Positions 52,686 to 63,333 of a DNA stretch of 64,000 nt are shown here, piece after piece (the stretch's first letter is position 1; every line of letters starts with the position of its first letter). The position numbers and the translations under genes were made by a program. The stretch spans positions 40,026 through 104,025 of the forward strand of contig DATEOF010000354.1 in NCBI GenBank assembly GCA_035274465.1, in the 5' to 3' direction. The notes beneath the pieces are model-generated. The model had not been told where the DNA came from. It ran no database searches and worked only from the letters and a program-made list of their open reading frames with translations. Source of the stretch: JADGRF01 sp035274465. Lineage in GTDB: Bacteria > Myxococcota_A > Polyangia > Polyangiales > JAFGIB01.

Positions 52686-53960
52686 CTATTCAGCGCCAGT
52701 CAGCGGCACGGGCATGCTCGAGGTACTCGTACCATTCGTACAGCGTTCCGTCGCACCATCCAGGCGGGGATAGTACATGCCGTGCAACAGGCACATCTCC
52801 GCCGTCTCGGCACTCTGACCAAACTTGAATGTTTGATCCGTGGTGTTGTGATAGGTGCAGGAGATCGTCAGCTTGGAGCCCGCGTGAAGCACGATCGGCG
52901 GATCGGCGGGATAGGTTCGGATGACCGGATCCTCCCAACCGTTGGGACCCGGTTGATCGTACACCTCCATGCCTCCGAGCTGTTGCATCGCCATCGGATC
53001 GTCGGTCCAGGCCTTGAACGACCAGCCCCGTGCGTGCATGTGAGACCACAACAAGCCGAGGCTGATGTCCTTCGTGATCGGACAAGCACGCGTGAATGTG
53101 GCCTCGGTGTGCGGTTGAATATTGAGCGTCGTGTTCAGCAGGAAGAACGTTCCCGCCTCGCTCCTGATCGTGGTCGGATCCGCCCTGTGGAGTCGGAACT
53201 CGATCTTCGAGTCGATCTGCTCTTCGGTCACGTTGAAGTAGTGCGCCGTCATGATCAGGATCTCGCCGGGCTGGAACACGTGAGCGACGCCGGGCGGTAG
53301 ATCGCGACGGGAGTTCGGGACCTGCGCTTCGTAGTAGCTGCCGGTCGAGCCCTTCCCGGACTCACCCGAACCGATGCCGTTCTTCTCGCCCGCGACGGCG
53401 ACCGTGTTGTCCGGCTCGCCGCACACGTGGGATTTGTCCCCGCCGGCAGGAATGCTCGTCAGGTTCGTTCGAAACACGAGGAAGTGATGGCTTCCGGGCG
53501 TGTAGTGCGACTCGGCACTGGGCACTGCGGTGGTCGCGTCGGTCGGCATCTGTATGTACTGGCAGAACATCGCTTCGGCGCCCGCCTCGATCAGGCCATG
53601 CATCGAGAACACGAGGTCCGGTAGGCCGGAAGGCTCCGGCGCCTTCGCCGGCTCCTGCATCGGCATACTCGGCTGGGCGGCGGCGGGCGCGTTGCTCATC
53701 ACGTTCGGGGCATTCGATCCCGCAGCCGCCGGCATGGCGGGGCTCGACGGCGCGGGTGTCACGGGCTCCAACTGATTCGGCTCGACCTTCGCAGCTGTCG
53801 GCGGCGGCGCACTGGGCTCCATGGCCGCGGGGCCGGGCGCCATCACGGACCCATCGTTCTGGGACGGCGGCGCACCGCCGCTCGAGCTGCAGGCGCTGAA
53901 CAAGAGCGCGAGGCCCGAAATGCTCGCGCCGTACCCTCGCCGCGTGATCCCCTCTGTCAT
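52686..53960 (-). CDS. Copper type II monooxygenase (PHM/DBM)-like lipoprotein
   Basis: A 424-residue lipoprotein; the signal ends 'LALLFSAC' (Cys24), then a Pro/Ala/Met/Ser linker to about residue 110. The domain has the copper-ligand pattern of peptidylglycine and dopamine monooxygenases: 'TPGSHHFLVF' (His158-His159, CuM/CuH region), 'LLWSHMHARGWSF' (His307-x-His309) and 'ETAEMCLLHGMYYP' (Met389 as the CuM Met). Several cysteines could form disulfides as in PHM. These enzymes hydroxylate C-H bonds using ascorbate or other electron donors; here the substrate is unknown. ATG 53960 has AGGAGA upstream. Confidence 0.88.
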   Translation of the reverse strand: MTEGITRRGYGASISGLALLFSACSSSGGAPPSQNDGSVMAPGPAAMEPSAPPPTAAKVEPNQLEPVTPAPSSPAMPAAAGSNAPNVMSNAPAAAQPSMPMQEPAKAPEPSGLPDLVFSMHGLIEAGAEAMFCQYIQMPTDATTAVPSAESHYTPGSHHFLVFRTNLTSIPAGGDKSHVCGEPDNTVAVAGEKNGIGSGESGKGSTGSYYEAQVPNSRRDLPPGVAHVFQPGEILIMTAHYFNVTEEQIDSKIEFRLHRADPTTIRSEAGTFFLLNTTLNIQPHTEATFTRACPITKDISLGLLWSHMHARGWSFKAWTDDPMAMQQLGGMEVYDQPGPNGWEDPVIRTYPADPPIVLHAGSKLTISCTYHNTTDQTFKFGQSAETAEMCLLHGMYYPRLDGATERCTNGTSTSSMPVPLTGAE

Positions 53961-54376
53961 TGCGCGTGTCTCCTGTCGACGTGACCATTCGATCGAACGA
54001 GCAGCGCAACATTAGATATCTCGCACGATCAGCGCAACGTGGAGCGCTCGAAGGTCGAGCAAAACGTGAGACCTGCGTTGAGGTGCGCGCAGCCTTTCAA
54101 CGTGATGTTGCGAATAACTGCGCTGGATGCCTTATCTCATCACGTCAACACGCCATATCTAATGACGTGAACTGCATAGACTACATACCTACCGAAGTGT
54201 TTGATTGCCGAAAGCTGTTCGAAGACCGCGGGATTCTTCGCCGGTGACCAACCGCGACGCACGTTTTTGTATCGCTCCGGTGCTCGACGTCGCGACGCCG
54301 AGTGCTGTATCACTCGCACCGAGTGTGTCCGACCCAGCATCGATAGGTCGGATGTCTCGAACATGCGGGTGTCGAC
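53961..54376. other. Divergent intergenic region with several inverted repeats
   Basis: A 416-bp gap, lower in GC than its flanks, between two divergent lipoprotein genes. It holds three perfect dyads: TCACGTCA/TGACGTGA (54140-54170), CACTCG/CGAGTG (54311-54325) and TCCGACC/GGTCGGA (54328-54352). The last two lie directly before the 54377 gene. No coding sequence with family features was found. Confidence 0.5.
54140..54170. promoter_or_regulatory. TCACGTCA/TGACGTGA dyad, possible regulator site
   Basis: Two perfect 8-bp half-sites (54140-54147 and 54163-54170) with a 15-bp spacer, centred about 222 bp before the 54377 gene and about 195 bp before the 53960 gene. The spacing fits a dimeric regulator spanning roughly two helical turns. 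No regulator gene lies adjacent. Confidence 0.35.
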
Positions 54377-55606
54377 ATGAAGAACGGAACCCTGCCTGGT
54401 CGCGGCGTAAAACGCCGAGATCTTCTCAAACAGGTCGGTGCCGCTGCGGCGGTTCGATCGATCGGCGGATGCGCCTCGGAGCCGGGCCAGGACCTGCCGC
54501 CGCAAGAGCAGACGCCCCAAGCGGGATCGGGAGCGCCGGCCGAACCGGCCTCGCCGCAGATGCCGCAACAGCCGAGCACGCAGGCCCCGACCTCACAGCA
54601 ACCGGCGGGACAGCAGCCGAGCGCGCAACAGCCCGCCGGACAACAGCCCGCCGGACAACAACCTGCCGGGCAACAACCGCCCGGGCAGCAGCCGAGCGCG
54701 ACGAAGCCTCCGGCCGCGCAGCCGCCGCCCGAACCGAAGAAACCGACGCAAGCGGGCCCTGGCGCCGACACCACGCGCTTCTTCCCCGGCTTCACGTCCG
54801 AAAAAATTACCGCGAGCGGCGCCACGATCAACTGCGTCAAAGGTGGCAGCGGTCCGCCGCTGCTGCTGCTGCACGGCGCGCCCTACACGCACGTGTCGTG
54901 GCGCCTGGTCGCGCCCGAGCTCGCCAAGAGCTACACCGTGGTCGCGGCTGATCTGCGCGGCTACGGAGACAGCAGCAAAGCGCCGGATAGCGCGGACCAC
55001 TCCGGCTATTCGAAGCGCAACATGGCGCTCGATCAGGTCGAGGTCATGCTCTACTACGGCTTCGACAAGTTCGCCGTCGTCGGGCACGACCGCGGCGGTC
55101 GCGTCGCGCATCGCCTCGCGCTCGATCACGCGGATCGAGTGACTCACATCGCGCTGTTGGACATCGTGCCGACGTACTACTCCTACACGCACGTCACGCT
55201 CGGGTTCGTACAAGCCTACTTCCACTGGTTCAACTACCTGCGTGCCGCACCCGGGCCGGAGAACGAGCTGATGATGCAATCGCGCGGGGGAACCACGGAC
55301 GTGGCGCGCGAATACCAGCGTACGCAAGGCACCGCAGAAAACATCCACGCAATGTGCGAGGACTACCGCGCTGCCGCATCGATCGATCTCGAACACGACG
55401 CCGCGGACCTCGATCAAAAGATCAAGGCGCCCTTGCACGCGATGTGGGCGAAGAGCGGTCAGATCGGCGGCATCTTCGACGTGATGGCGATCTGGAAGGA
55501 ACGCGCGCAGACCGTCACCGGCAAGGCGCTGAGCGGCGGCCACAACCTGCAGGAAGACTCGCCGGACGAGGTGCTCGCAGAGCTCACGGCATTCCTGAAG
55601 ACCTGA
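54377..55606 (+). CDS. Haloacetate-dehalogenase-like hydrolase, Tat-type lipoprotein
   Basis: A 409-residue alpha/beta hydrolase. The N-terminus has a twin-arginine pattern and lipobox ('KRRDLLKQVGAAAAV', 'SIGGC'), so a folded protein may be exported and lipidated. A linker of about 90 residues follows, with repeats of 'QQPAG'. The catalytic domain shows 'LLLLHGAPYTHVSW', 'VVAADLRGYGDSSK', nucleophile Asp238 in 'VVGHDRGGRVAHRLAL' and His389 in 'SGGHNLQEDSP', as in fluoroacetate/haloacetate dehalogenases (GHDRG). The Asp nucleophile favours dehalogenase or epoxide-hydrolase chemistry over serine esterase chemistry; the substrate is inferred. Confidence 0.9.
   Translation: MKNGTLPGRGVKRRDLLKQVGAAAAVRSIGGCASEPGQDLPPQEQTPQAGSGAPAEPASPQMPQQPSTQAPTSQQPAGQQPSAQQPAGQQPAGQQPAGQQPPGQQPSATKPPAAQPPPEPKKPTQAGPGADTTRFFPGFTSEKITASGATINCVKGGSGPPLLLLHGAPYTHVSWRLVAPELAKSYTVVAADLRGYGDSSKAPDSADHSGYSKRNMALDQVEVMLYYGFDKFAVVGHDRGGRVAHRLALDHADRVTHIALLDIVPTYYSYTHVTLGFVQAYFHWFNYLRAAPGPENELMMQSRGGTTDVAREYQRTQGTAENIHAMCEDYRAAASIDLEHDAADLDQKIKAPLHAMWAKSGQIGGIFDVMAIWKERAQTVTGKALSGGHNLQEDSPDEVLAELTAFLKT
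54598..54700 (+). repeat. QQPAG-coding 15-bp tandem repeats
   Basis: Within the linker of the preceding hydrolase gene, several 15-bp units of the type CAACAGCCCGCCGGA code for QQPAG or close variants (QQPSA, QQPPG). Copies differ at synonymous positions, so they are not very recent. Such linkers lengthen a tether. Confidence 0.75.
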
Positions 55607-55670
55607 CGCGCCGCTGCCCTTCCGCCGACTGGACGCAGCTGCTAGACGTAGCCGCGACCGGAGGGCGGAG

Positions 55671-56027
55671 ATGAACGATTCGACGGGCAGCGACCTCGAG
55701 CGGCATTTTACCCTGACTCATAACGGCAGCTTCATGAGCCGCGACGGCGCGGCGGGGCGGTCGGGAGCTTTTTCGCAGAAGAAGCTGTGCTTCGTCGCGA
55801 CCGACAAGCCGTTCCTGGTCGCTCTGCTCTACGCGCTGTCGCTGCGCGACGACTGCGCTTTCGTGAAGTATTCGACTCTCCCCCGTGAGGGCATGTACCT
55901 CGGCCGTTGCTTCCTGACCACGGACGACGCGGCCGGCCACCTGTGCCAGTCGTACAAGGCCCACCCCAAGCTGCGGGTCACCCTACAAGACGACGCCTTC
56001 TTCGACGCGTACCGCAAGCCTCGTTGA
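55671..56027 (+). CDS. Hypothetical cytoplasmic protein
   Basis: A 118-residue protein preceded by a strong GGAGGGCGGAG site. It has no signal peptide or transmembrane helix. Segments such as 'KKLCFVATDKPFLVALLYAL' and 'MYLGRCFLTTDDAAGHL' suggest an alpha/beta fold. I recognise no family. Gaps of 64 and 42 bp separate it from its neighbours, and it might share a transcript with the kinase downstream. Confidence 0.7.
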   Translation: MNDSTGSDLERHFTLTHNGSFMSRDGAAGRSGAFSQKKLCFVATDKPFLVALLYALSLRDDCAFVKYSTLPREGMYLGRCFLTTDDAAGHLCQSYKAHPKLRVTLQDDAFFDAYRKPR

Positions 56028-56069
56028 CACGCGCGCCGCGGGCCGTCGTATCTGGTACCGTGTCGTGGG

Positions 56070-58040
56070 GTGACAGCGGATTCCCGAGAACGAGACGAGC
56101 TCGACGCATTGCGTCGAGAGGTTGTAATACTGCGCGCGCGCGTCGCGGAGCAGCAGCGTGCAGCCGCGCTCCACGAGGAGACCGAGGGGGTTTCGCTCGC
56201 CGAGCGCGAAGAGTTGCTGCGCGAGGCCGAGCGGGTGTGTCACTTCGGCACCTGGATGTGGGATGTGGCGAGCGGCCGCGTGACGTGGTCGGACGAGATG
56301 TACCGGATCCTCGGGCTGGAACGCGGCAGCATCACGCCGTCGGTCGAAGGGTTTCGCGCCCTGGTCCACGAGGAGGACCGGAATCGGGCGGCGGAAGCTG
56401 CGGAGCAAGTGGTGCGCGACGGCATGATGCCGCTCATCGATTGCCGCATCGTGCGCCCGGATGGCTCCATCCGCCACACGACGCACATGAGCGTGCAGCT
56501 GTTCGACGCGCAGGGCATGACCCGCCGCGTCGTGGGCAGCGTGGTCGATCGGACGGATATTCTCGCGGTCGAACGCAAGCTGCGGCGTACGCTCGCGCTG
56601 CTCGAAGAGGCACAGCGCTTCGCGAAGCTCGGGAGCTGGCGCTGGAGCCCACGCAAGCCTGAGATCGAGTGGTCACTCGAGTTCCGCCGCATCACGGGCA
56701 TTCCGGAGAACGTCGCGCCCGATTCCGAGCTCTTCTTCGAGCGCATCGTGCCCGAGGATCGCGCGCTGTTCCGCGCGGCCTACGAGCGACAGCTGACCAA
56801 GCTCGAGGGTGAGAGCGTCGACGGCCGCTTGCGACGGCCGGACGGCGAGCTGCGACATGTGCGGCTCGAAGGCTTCTCCGTGGTCGGCTCCGAAGGCGAG
56901 ATCGAGCTGCGCGGCACGATCCTGGACATCACGGACCAAGTGCGGCTGCGCGAAGAGCTCGCACACGCCCAAAAGATGGAGGCGATCGGTCGCCTGGCTG
57001 CGGGTATCGCGCACGACTTCAACAACCTGCTCACCGTGATCAGCACGAACCTCGAGCTGCTCGCGGAGAGGATTGGTCCTGCGCGCGAGCTCGATGATTC
57101 GCATCGGGCCCTCGCGTCGGCGGCGAGCCTCACGCGCCGGCTGCTGGCGTTCGGCCGCAAGGCGCAGCTCTCGCTCAAGTCGATCGATCCGAACGAGCTC
57201 GTGCGCTCGACCATGACCCTGATGCATCGACTCGTGGGGGACGAAGTGCGGCTCGAGACCGAGCTCGGCTCGGGGCTGCCGCAGATCCGTGTAGATCCGC
57301 TGGAGATCGAGCGCGCGCTGGTCAACCTCGTCGTCAACGCGCGAGATGCCATGCCCAAGGGTGGCCTGGTGCGGATTCGCACGGGCGAGCGGAAAATCGC
57401 CGGTCGCGCCCATGTCGAGCTGTCGGTGGAGGACGAGGGGCCGGGCATCGACGAGGCCGCTCAAAAACACATCTTCGAGCCGTTCTACACCACACGAGCT
57501 GATACGGGCGGCACGGGGCTCGGCCTGGCCACCGTACTCGGCACGGCGGAGCAGCACGGAGGCACCGTGCGTGTCACGGCACGCCAGGGTGGTGGCTCGG
57601 CGTTCACGATCGTCCTGCCTGCGTACGCCTGGGAGCCTGCGCCCGAAGACCGCGCGGCGGACTCGGACGTACGCGTCGCAGCAACGCGGCCGTTGCAGCT
57701 CTTGGTCGTCGATGACGAGCCGATGATCGCCGACGTGGCGCGACGCGTGCTGGAGTCATACGGGCACATCGTGCACGTGGCGACCAAACCCGAAGAAGTC
57801 TTCGACATCTGGGAGAAGCATCACGCGGCCATCGACCTCGTGATCTGCGACGTGGTCATGAGGCACATGCGCGGACCAGAGCTGATCAAGCGCCTCAACC
57901 AGGGAGGCAAACCGCCGCGCGTGCTGTTCACCACGGGCTACAGCGACGAGGCGGTGCGTTCGGAGCTCGCTCGTCCGGTGCTGGCCAAGCCGTTCACCGC
58001 TGCAGCGTTGGTGCGTGCGATCCACGACGCGATGCGCTGA
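56070..58040 (+). CDS. Hybrid histidine kinase (PAS-PAS-HisKA-HATPase-REC)
   Basis: A 656-residue soluble hybrid kinase starting at GTG 56070. An N-terminal coiled coil (about 5-50) leads into two PAS domains (about 55-165 and 180-300; 'FGTWMWDVASGRVTWSDEMY' and 'LGSWRWSPRKPEIEWSLEF'). HisKA carries its His in 'LAAGIAHDFNNLLTV'; HATPase_c has 'LVNLVVNARDAMP', 'DEGPGIDE' and 'GTGLGLATVLG'. The C-terminal receiver has its Asp in 'LVICDVVMRHMRG'. The HDFNN box is the same subfamily as in the 5307-7364 kinase. It converges on the LysR gene with 5 bp between stops. Confidence 0.95.
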   Translation: MTADSRERDELDALRREVVILRARVAEQQRAAALHEETEGVSLAEREELLREAERVCHFGTWMWDVASGRVTWSDEMYRILGLERGSITPSVEGFRALVHEEDRNRAAEAAEQVVRDGMMPLIDCRIVRPDGSIRHTTHMSVQLFDAQGMTRRVVGSVVDRTDILAVERKLRRTLALLEEAQRFAKLGSWRWSPRKPEIEWSLEFRRITGIPENVAPDSELFFERIVPEDRALFRAAYERQLTKLEGESVDGRLRRPDGELRHVRLEGFSVVGSEGEIELRGTILDITDQVRLREELAHAQKMEAIGRLAAGIAHDFNNLLTVISTNLELLAERIGPARELDDSHRALASAASLTRRLLAFGRKAQLSLKSIDPNELVRSTMTLMHRLVGDEVRLETELGSGLPQIRVDPLEIERALVNLVVNARDAMPKGGLVRIRTGERKIAGRAHVELSVEDEGPGIDEAAQKHIFEPFYTTRADTGGTGLGLATVLGTAEQHGGTVRVTARQGGGSAFTIVLPAYAWEPAPEDRAADSDVRVAATRPLQLLVVDDEPMIADVARRVLESYGHIVHVATKPEEVFDIWEKHHAAIDLVICDVVMRHMRGPELIKRLNQGGKPPRVLFTTGYSDEAVRSELARPVLAKPFTAAALVRAIHDAMR

Positions 58041-58045
58041 AACAT

Positions 58046-58903
58046 TCAAGCCCAAGCCTCGACGGGTGCTTCAGCGGCGAGCATCAGGCGCTGGTTGGCC
58101 CAGGCGCGAAGCTCGGGATCCAGGTCGCGACTGTAGGCCGCGTACAAGCCGAACGAAAACTGTGGAGCGTTCGGGACGAGGTGAAGTACACCCGACTTGA
58201 GGTGAGGTTCGATGGCACGCGTGCGGAAATAGCCGCAGCCGCCCAGCTTGATCAGATAGCGCAACGCCAACGGACCGAGATCGACGACCAGTGCCGCGTT
58301 GTGTAGCTCCGGAAGCGCCTGATCGTGTTGTCCGCGGAACTCGGGACCCCAGTCGACGTAGATGTAGTCGTCGACGTCGAGCTGCGCGTTCGGACGGTTG
58401 GACACTGCGACGAGTTGCTCTTGCAAGACGATCGTGTTGTCGACACCCGGGCGGCGTTGGCCGGAGTAGAGGACGGCCATGTCGAGTGTGCCGTTCTGGA
58501 TCTGTTCGAGCAGCCGATCGGCGGGATTCACCTCCGCGCGGATCGCGACCGAGGGCCGATCGGAACGCAACGTCACGACCCAGTTGAGCAGCACGCCGCT
58601 CCACAGACTCATCTCCGCACCGATCGACAGCGACGCCTGCCTGACCGGCCTTCGCGACACCTCGGCGCGCGCACGTTCCCACACTCGCAGCAACTGCGCC
58701 GCATGGGGCAGGAAGGCATGACCTGCCGGAGTTAGCTGGGCACCGCCCTTGTTGCGAACGAACAGGCGTTGGCCCAGCTCCTCCTCCAACGACTGGAGCC
58801 GCGCGGTGACCGCAGCTTGCGTCACGTGCAAGCGTTCGGAAGCCGCGAGCAAGCTGCCCGCTTTCGCCACCTCCAGGAACGTGCGTACCAGCGTGAGATC
58901 CAT
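58046..58903 (-). CDS. LysR-family transcriptional regulator
   Basis: A 285-residue LTTR. The N-terminal HTH ('RTFLEVAKAGSLLAASERLH' and 'VTQAAVTARLQSLEEELGQR') is canonical; the effector-binding domain follows from about residue 90. It is divergent from the sulfite reductase gene across an AT-rich 86 bp with dyads. The standard LTTR arrangement therefore suggests it controls that gene and itself. By analogy with CysB/Cbl the ligand could be a sulfur or nitrogen metabolite; no sequence evidence identifies it. Confidence 0.93.
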   Translation of the reverse strand: MDLTLVRTFLEVAKAGSLLAASERLHVTQAAVTARLQSLEEELGQRLFVRNKGGAQLTPAGHAFLPHAAQLLRVWERARAEVSRRPVRQASLSIGAEMSLWSGVLLNWVVTLRSDRPSVAIRAEVNPADRLLEQIQNGTLDMAVLYSGQRRPGVDNTIVLQEQLVAVSNRPNAQLDVDDYIYVDWGPEFRGQHDQALPELHNAALVVDLGPLALRYLIKLGGCGYFRTRAIEPHLKSGVLHLVPNAPQFSFGLYAAYSRDLDPELRAWANQRLMLAAEAPVEAWA

Positions 58904-58924
58904 GGCGTTCTTTCAATCAAACAA

Positions 58925-58981
58925 AATCTATAACGACTATTAAAACTTATGTATTGCGTTGAATCGACAATCAATTCAACG
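58925..58981. promoter_or_regulatory. LysR / sulfite reductase divergent control region
   Basis: An AT-rich island in GC-rich DNA. CGTTGAAT (58957-58964) and ATTCAACG (58974-58981) form a perfect 8-bp dyad with 9-bp spacer ending 9 bp before the reductase ATG. An upstream ATAA-N13-TTAT pair has LTTR-like T-N-A symmetry. The site would be bound by the LysR protein or, as RNA, fold over the start region. No Shine-Dalgarno is visible for the reductase. Confidence 0.5.
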
Positions 58982-58989
58982 TCCCTGCG

Positions 58990-61230
<2,241 letters not shown>

Positions 61231-61235
61231 TGTCA

Positions 61236-61865
61236 ATGTCGTCGACCGATCAGGATATTCTGTCGTTGGGTGAGCGCCTGCAGATCTCGATCCATTCGGA
61301 GCCGCTGCGCAACGCGGACGTCGACATGGAGCAGTACGTGGGTGTGTTCCACGACTGGATCCGCCAATCGGCCCTCGGAGGAGGAGGCTTGCTCATCGAC
61401 GTGGCGTCGTACGCGCACGTGCCCGATGGGCCGGGTGTGTTGCTGATCGGCCACGAGTTCGACTACGGCGTGCGCATCGTGCCCGGACGCGTCGAGCTCA
61501 CGTGCCGGCACAAGCGCGACCCGGGCGGCGAAGGCAATGCGTTGAAGCGCTGCTTGCGTCAGCTGCTCCAGGCGGCCCAGTTGCTCGAGGGCGCATCCAA
61601 GCTCTCCGAAGCTCCGTCGTTTCGCGCATCCAACTTCGTGTTTCGCAGCAATGACCGGCTTCGCTGCCCGAACACTGCCGAGCTCGGCTCGCGCGTGGCT
61701 CGGACGGTCGGCGGCTTGTTCTGCAAGACGTTGGGCATCAGCAACCTGGACGTTGCCAGCATCGGTCCGGCACGGGAACCGTTGACGCTCGTCATCAAGC
61801 GTCCTGCTGCGCTCGGCGATCCGGACAGCCTCGCGATGGCGATGCGCCGTTTGAACGCGGCTTGA
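61236..61865 (+). CDS. Conserved-looking protein paired with the sulfite reductase
   Basis: A 209-residue soluble protein. GAGGAG at 61221-61226 is best spaced for ATG 61236; ATG 61230, overlapping the reductase stop, is an alternative. The N-terminal half reads 'YVGVFHDWIRQSALGGGGLL' and 'HVPDGPGVLLIGHEFDYGVR'; the C-terminal half reads 'RASNFVFRSNDRLRCPNTAE'. I do not recognise a named domain, but the tight coupling suggests a role in sulfite/nitrite reduction or its regulation. Confidence 0.8.
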   Translation: MSSTDQDILSLGERLQISIHSEPLRNADVDMEQYVGVFHDWIRQSALGGGGLLIDVASYAHVPDGPGVLLIGHEFDYGVRIVPGRVELTCRHKRDPGGEGNALKRCLRQLLQAAQLLEGASKLSEAPSFRASNFVFRSNDRLRCPNTAELGSRVARTVGGLFCKTLGISNLDVASIGPAREPLTLVIKRPAALGDPDSLAMAMRRLNAA

Positions 61866-62142
61866 GGCCACGGCTTCGGGTACCCCCCCGTGCGCCGCCA
61901 TTGGCTGCAGCCATCGCACCGGCATGGCCCGCGATGCCCGCGTCACCGCGACCGGCTTCATCTTCAATAGCTCCCCAGATCCGACTGCATCCGCGGCGAC
62001 ACACGATCTCCCACGCGGACAGATCGCAGCTTCCGTGTCCGACTCAGCTAAGTAGCGTCACCGCGACGAGTGCTCGTCAGCGAAATCGGCGTGCGCCTCA
62101 TGCATCGGGTGCTACTCAGGCAGCATTGCAGGAGGCGCGAGG

Positions 62143-63330
62143 ATGCAAACTGATTCGTTTCGCAGTGAGTGCAGATTTAGTCTCATCACGAGCGGGCTCG
62201 CGATCGCGTTCGCCGTGGCCTGCTCGGGATCGGACACGCCAGCGCCGCCGCAACCCACTGCAACCGCGGGTGCAGCAGCACAGCCGGCTTCGCCAAGTAC
62301 TACGGGCGGAACTTCGGGAGCGACACCCGCAGCGCCTGTCGCAGGCAGCGCAGGCATGATGGGTGGTGGCGCGGGCCGCGGAGTCACACCGCCGGTCGCG
62401 GGGAAGCCGGCTGTCGATGACGACGACGCGGGCGTGGCCGGCACCGGCGGTTCGAGCGCGGGCGCGAGTGGAGCAGCGGGCGCGGCCGGTGCAGCCGGCA
62501 GCGGCGCGATGCAGCAAGGCCCGATCGACTACACGAAGCGTGGGCCGTACATGGTCACGCGCATGTTGAACGAGGCGATGGGGACGATCAGCGGTGGAAC
62601 TCGCGCGTCGATCCCTTCCGGTCACAACAATGATCCGAGCGCGTTCACGCTCTACTTCCCCGCGAACCCTCAGGCCGGCGACCGCTTCCCGATACTGACG
62701 TTCGGCAACGGCACCTTCTGCTCGCCGACGTTCTACGACGAGTTGATCGGGCACGTGGCGTCTTTCGGCTACGTGGTCATCGCGCCCAACACGTCGAGCA
62801 CGGGCAGCGGCGAGGAGATGTTGAAGGGCGTCGAGTGGGTGCTCGCGCAGGACATGCAGACCGGCAGCCCACTCTTCCAGAAGGTGAACCGCGAGCAGAT
62901 CGGTGCGTTCGGACACTCGCAGGGCGGCGCGGGGACGTGTCGCGCCGGTGCCGATGCGCGAGTCAAGACCGTGGTGCCGCTGTCGGGCACCACGGCGCCC
63001 GCGAACATCAAGGGCCCCGCGTTCTTCGTGACGACCGGCGGTGAAGCGATGTCGTCGTCCGGCATCGAGAACGCGTTCAACAGCGCGAAGGGTCCGGCCG
63101 CCTATGGCGTCACGATGAGCGGCAACCACGACGAATACACCGACGCCGAGGACGATCCGATGGTGTCGGGCTTGACCTCGGAGGACGCCAAGCAGAGTCG
63201 CGCCGCGGTCGCGGCCTGGTTCGACTGGCAGCTGAAGAATCGCAGCGCGAACAAGGATCTGTTCGTCGGCGACAACTGCGGGTTCTGCAAGAACTCGACC
63301 TGGAAGACGATCAAGACCAAAGGCTTTTGA
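62143..63330 (+). CDS. Alpha/beta-hydrolase lipoprotein
   Basis: A 395-residue lipoprotein. The signal ends 'IAFAVAC' (Cys27) and a linker rich in Ala/Gly/Ser/Pro runs to about residue 125. The catalytic part has 'PILTFGNGTFCSPTFY', 'ELIGHVASFGYVVIAPN', nucleophile Ser in 'IGAFGHSQGGAGT' and a candidate His in 'MSGNHDEYTD'. This order resembles dienelactone-hydrolase, chlorophyllase and cutinase-like (PET-hydrolase-type) esterases. ATG 62143 follows GGAGG at good spacing. It converges on the last gene with 3 bp between stops. Confidence 0.9.
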   Translation: MQTDSFRSECRFSLITSGLAIAFAVACSGSDTPAPPQPTATAGAAAQPASPSTTGGTSGATPAAPVAGSAGMMGGGAGRGVTPPVAGKPAVDDDDAGVAGTGGSSAGASGAAGAAGAAGSGAMQQGPIDYTKRGPYMVTRMLNEAMGTISGGTRASIPSGHNNDPSAFTLYFPANPQAGDRFPILTFGNGTFCSPTFYDELIGHVASFGYVVIAPNTSSTGSGEEMLKGVEWVLAQDMQTGSPLFQKVNREQIGAFGHSQGGAGTCRAGADARVKTVVPLSGTTAPANIKGPAFFVTTGGEAMSSSGIENAFNSAKGPAAYGVTMSGNHDEYTDAEDDPMVSGLTSEDAKQSRAAVAAWFDWQLKNRSANKDLFVGDNCGFCKNSTWKTIKTKGF

Positions 63331-63333
63331 GCC

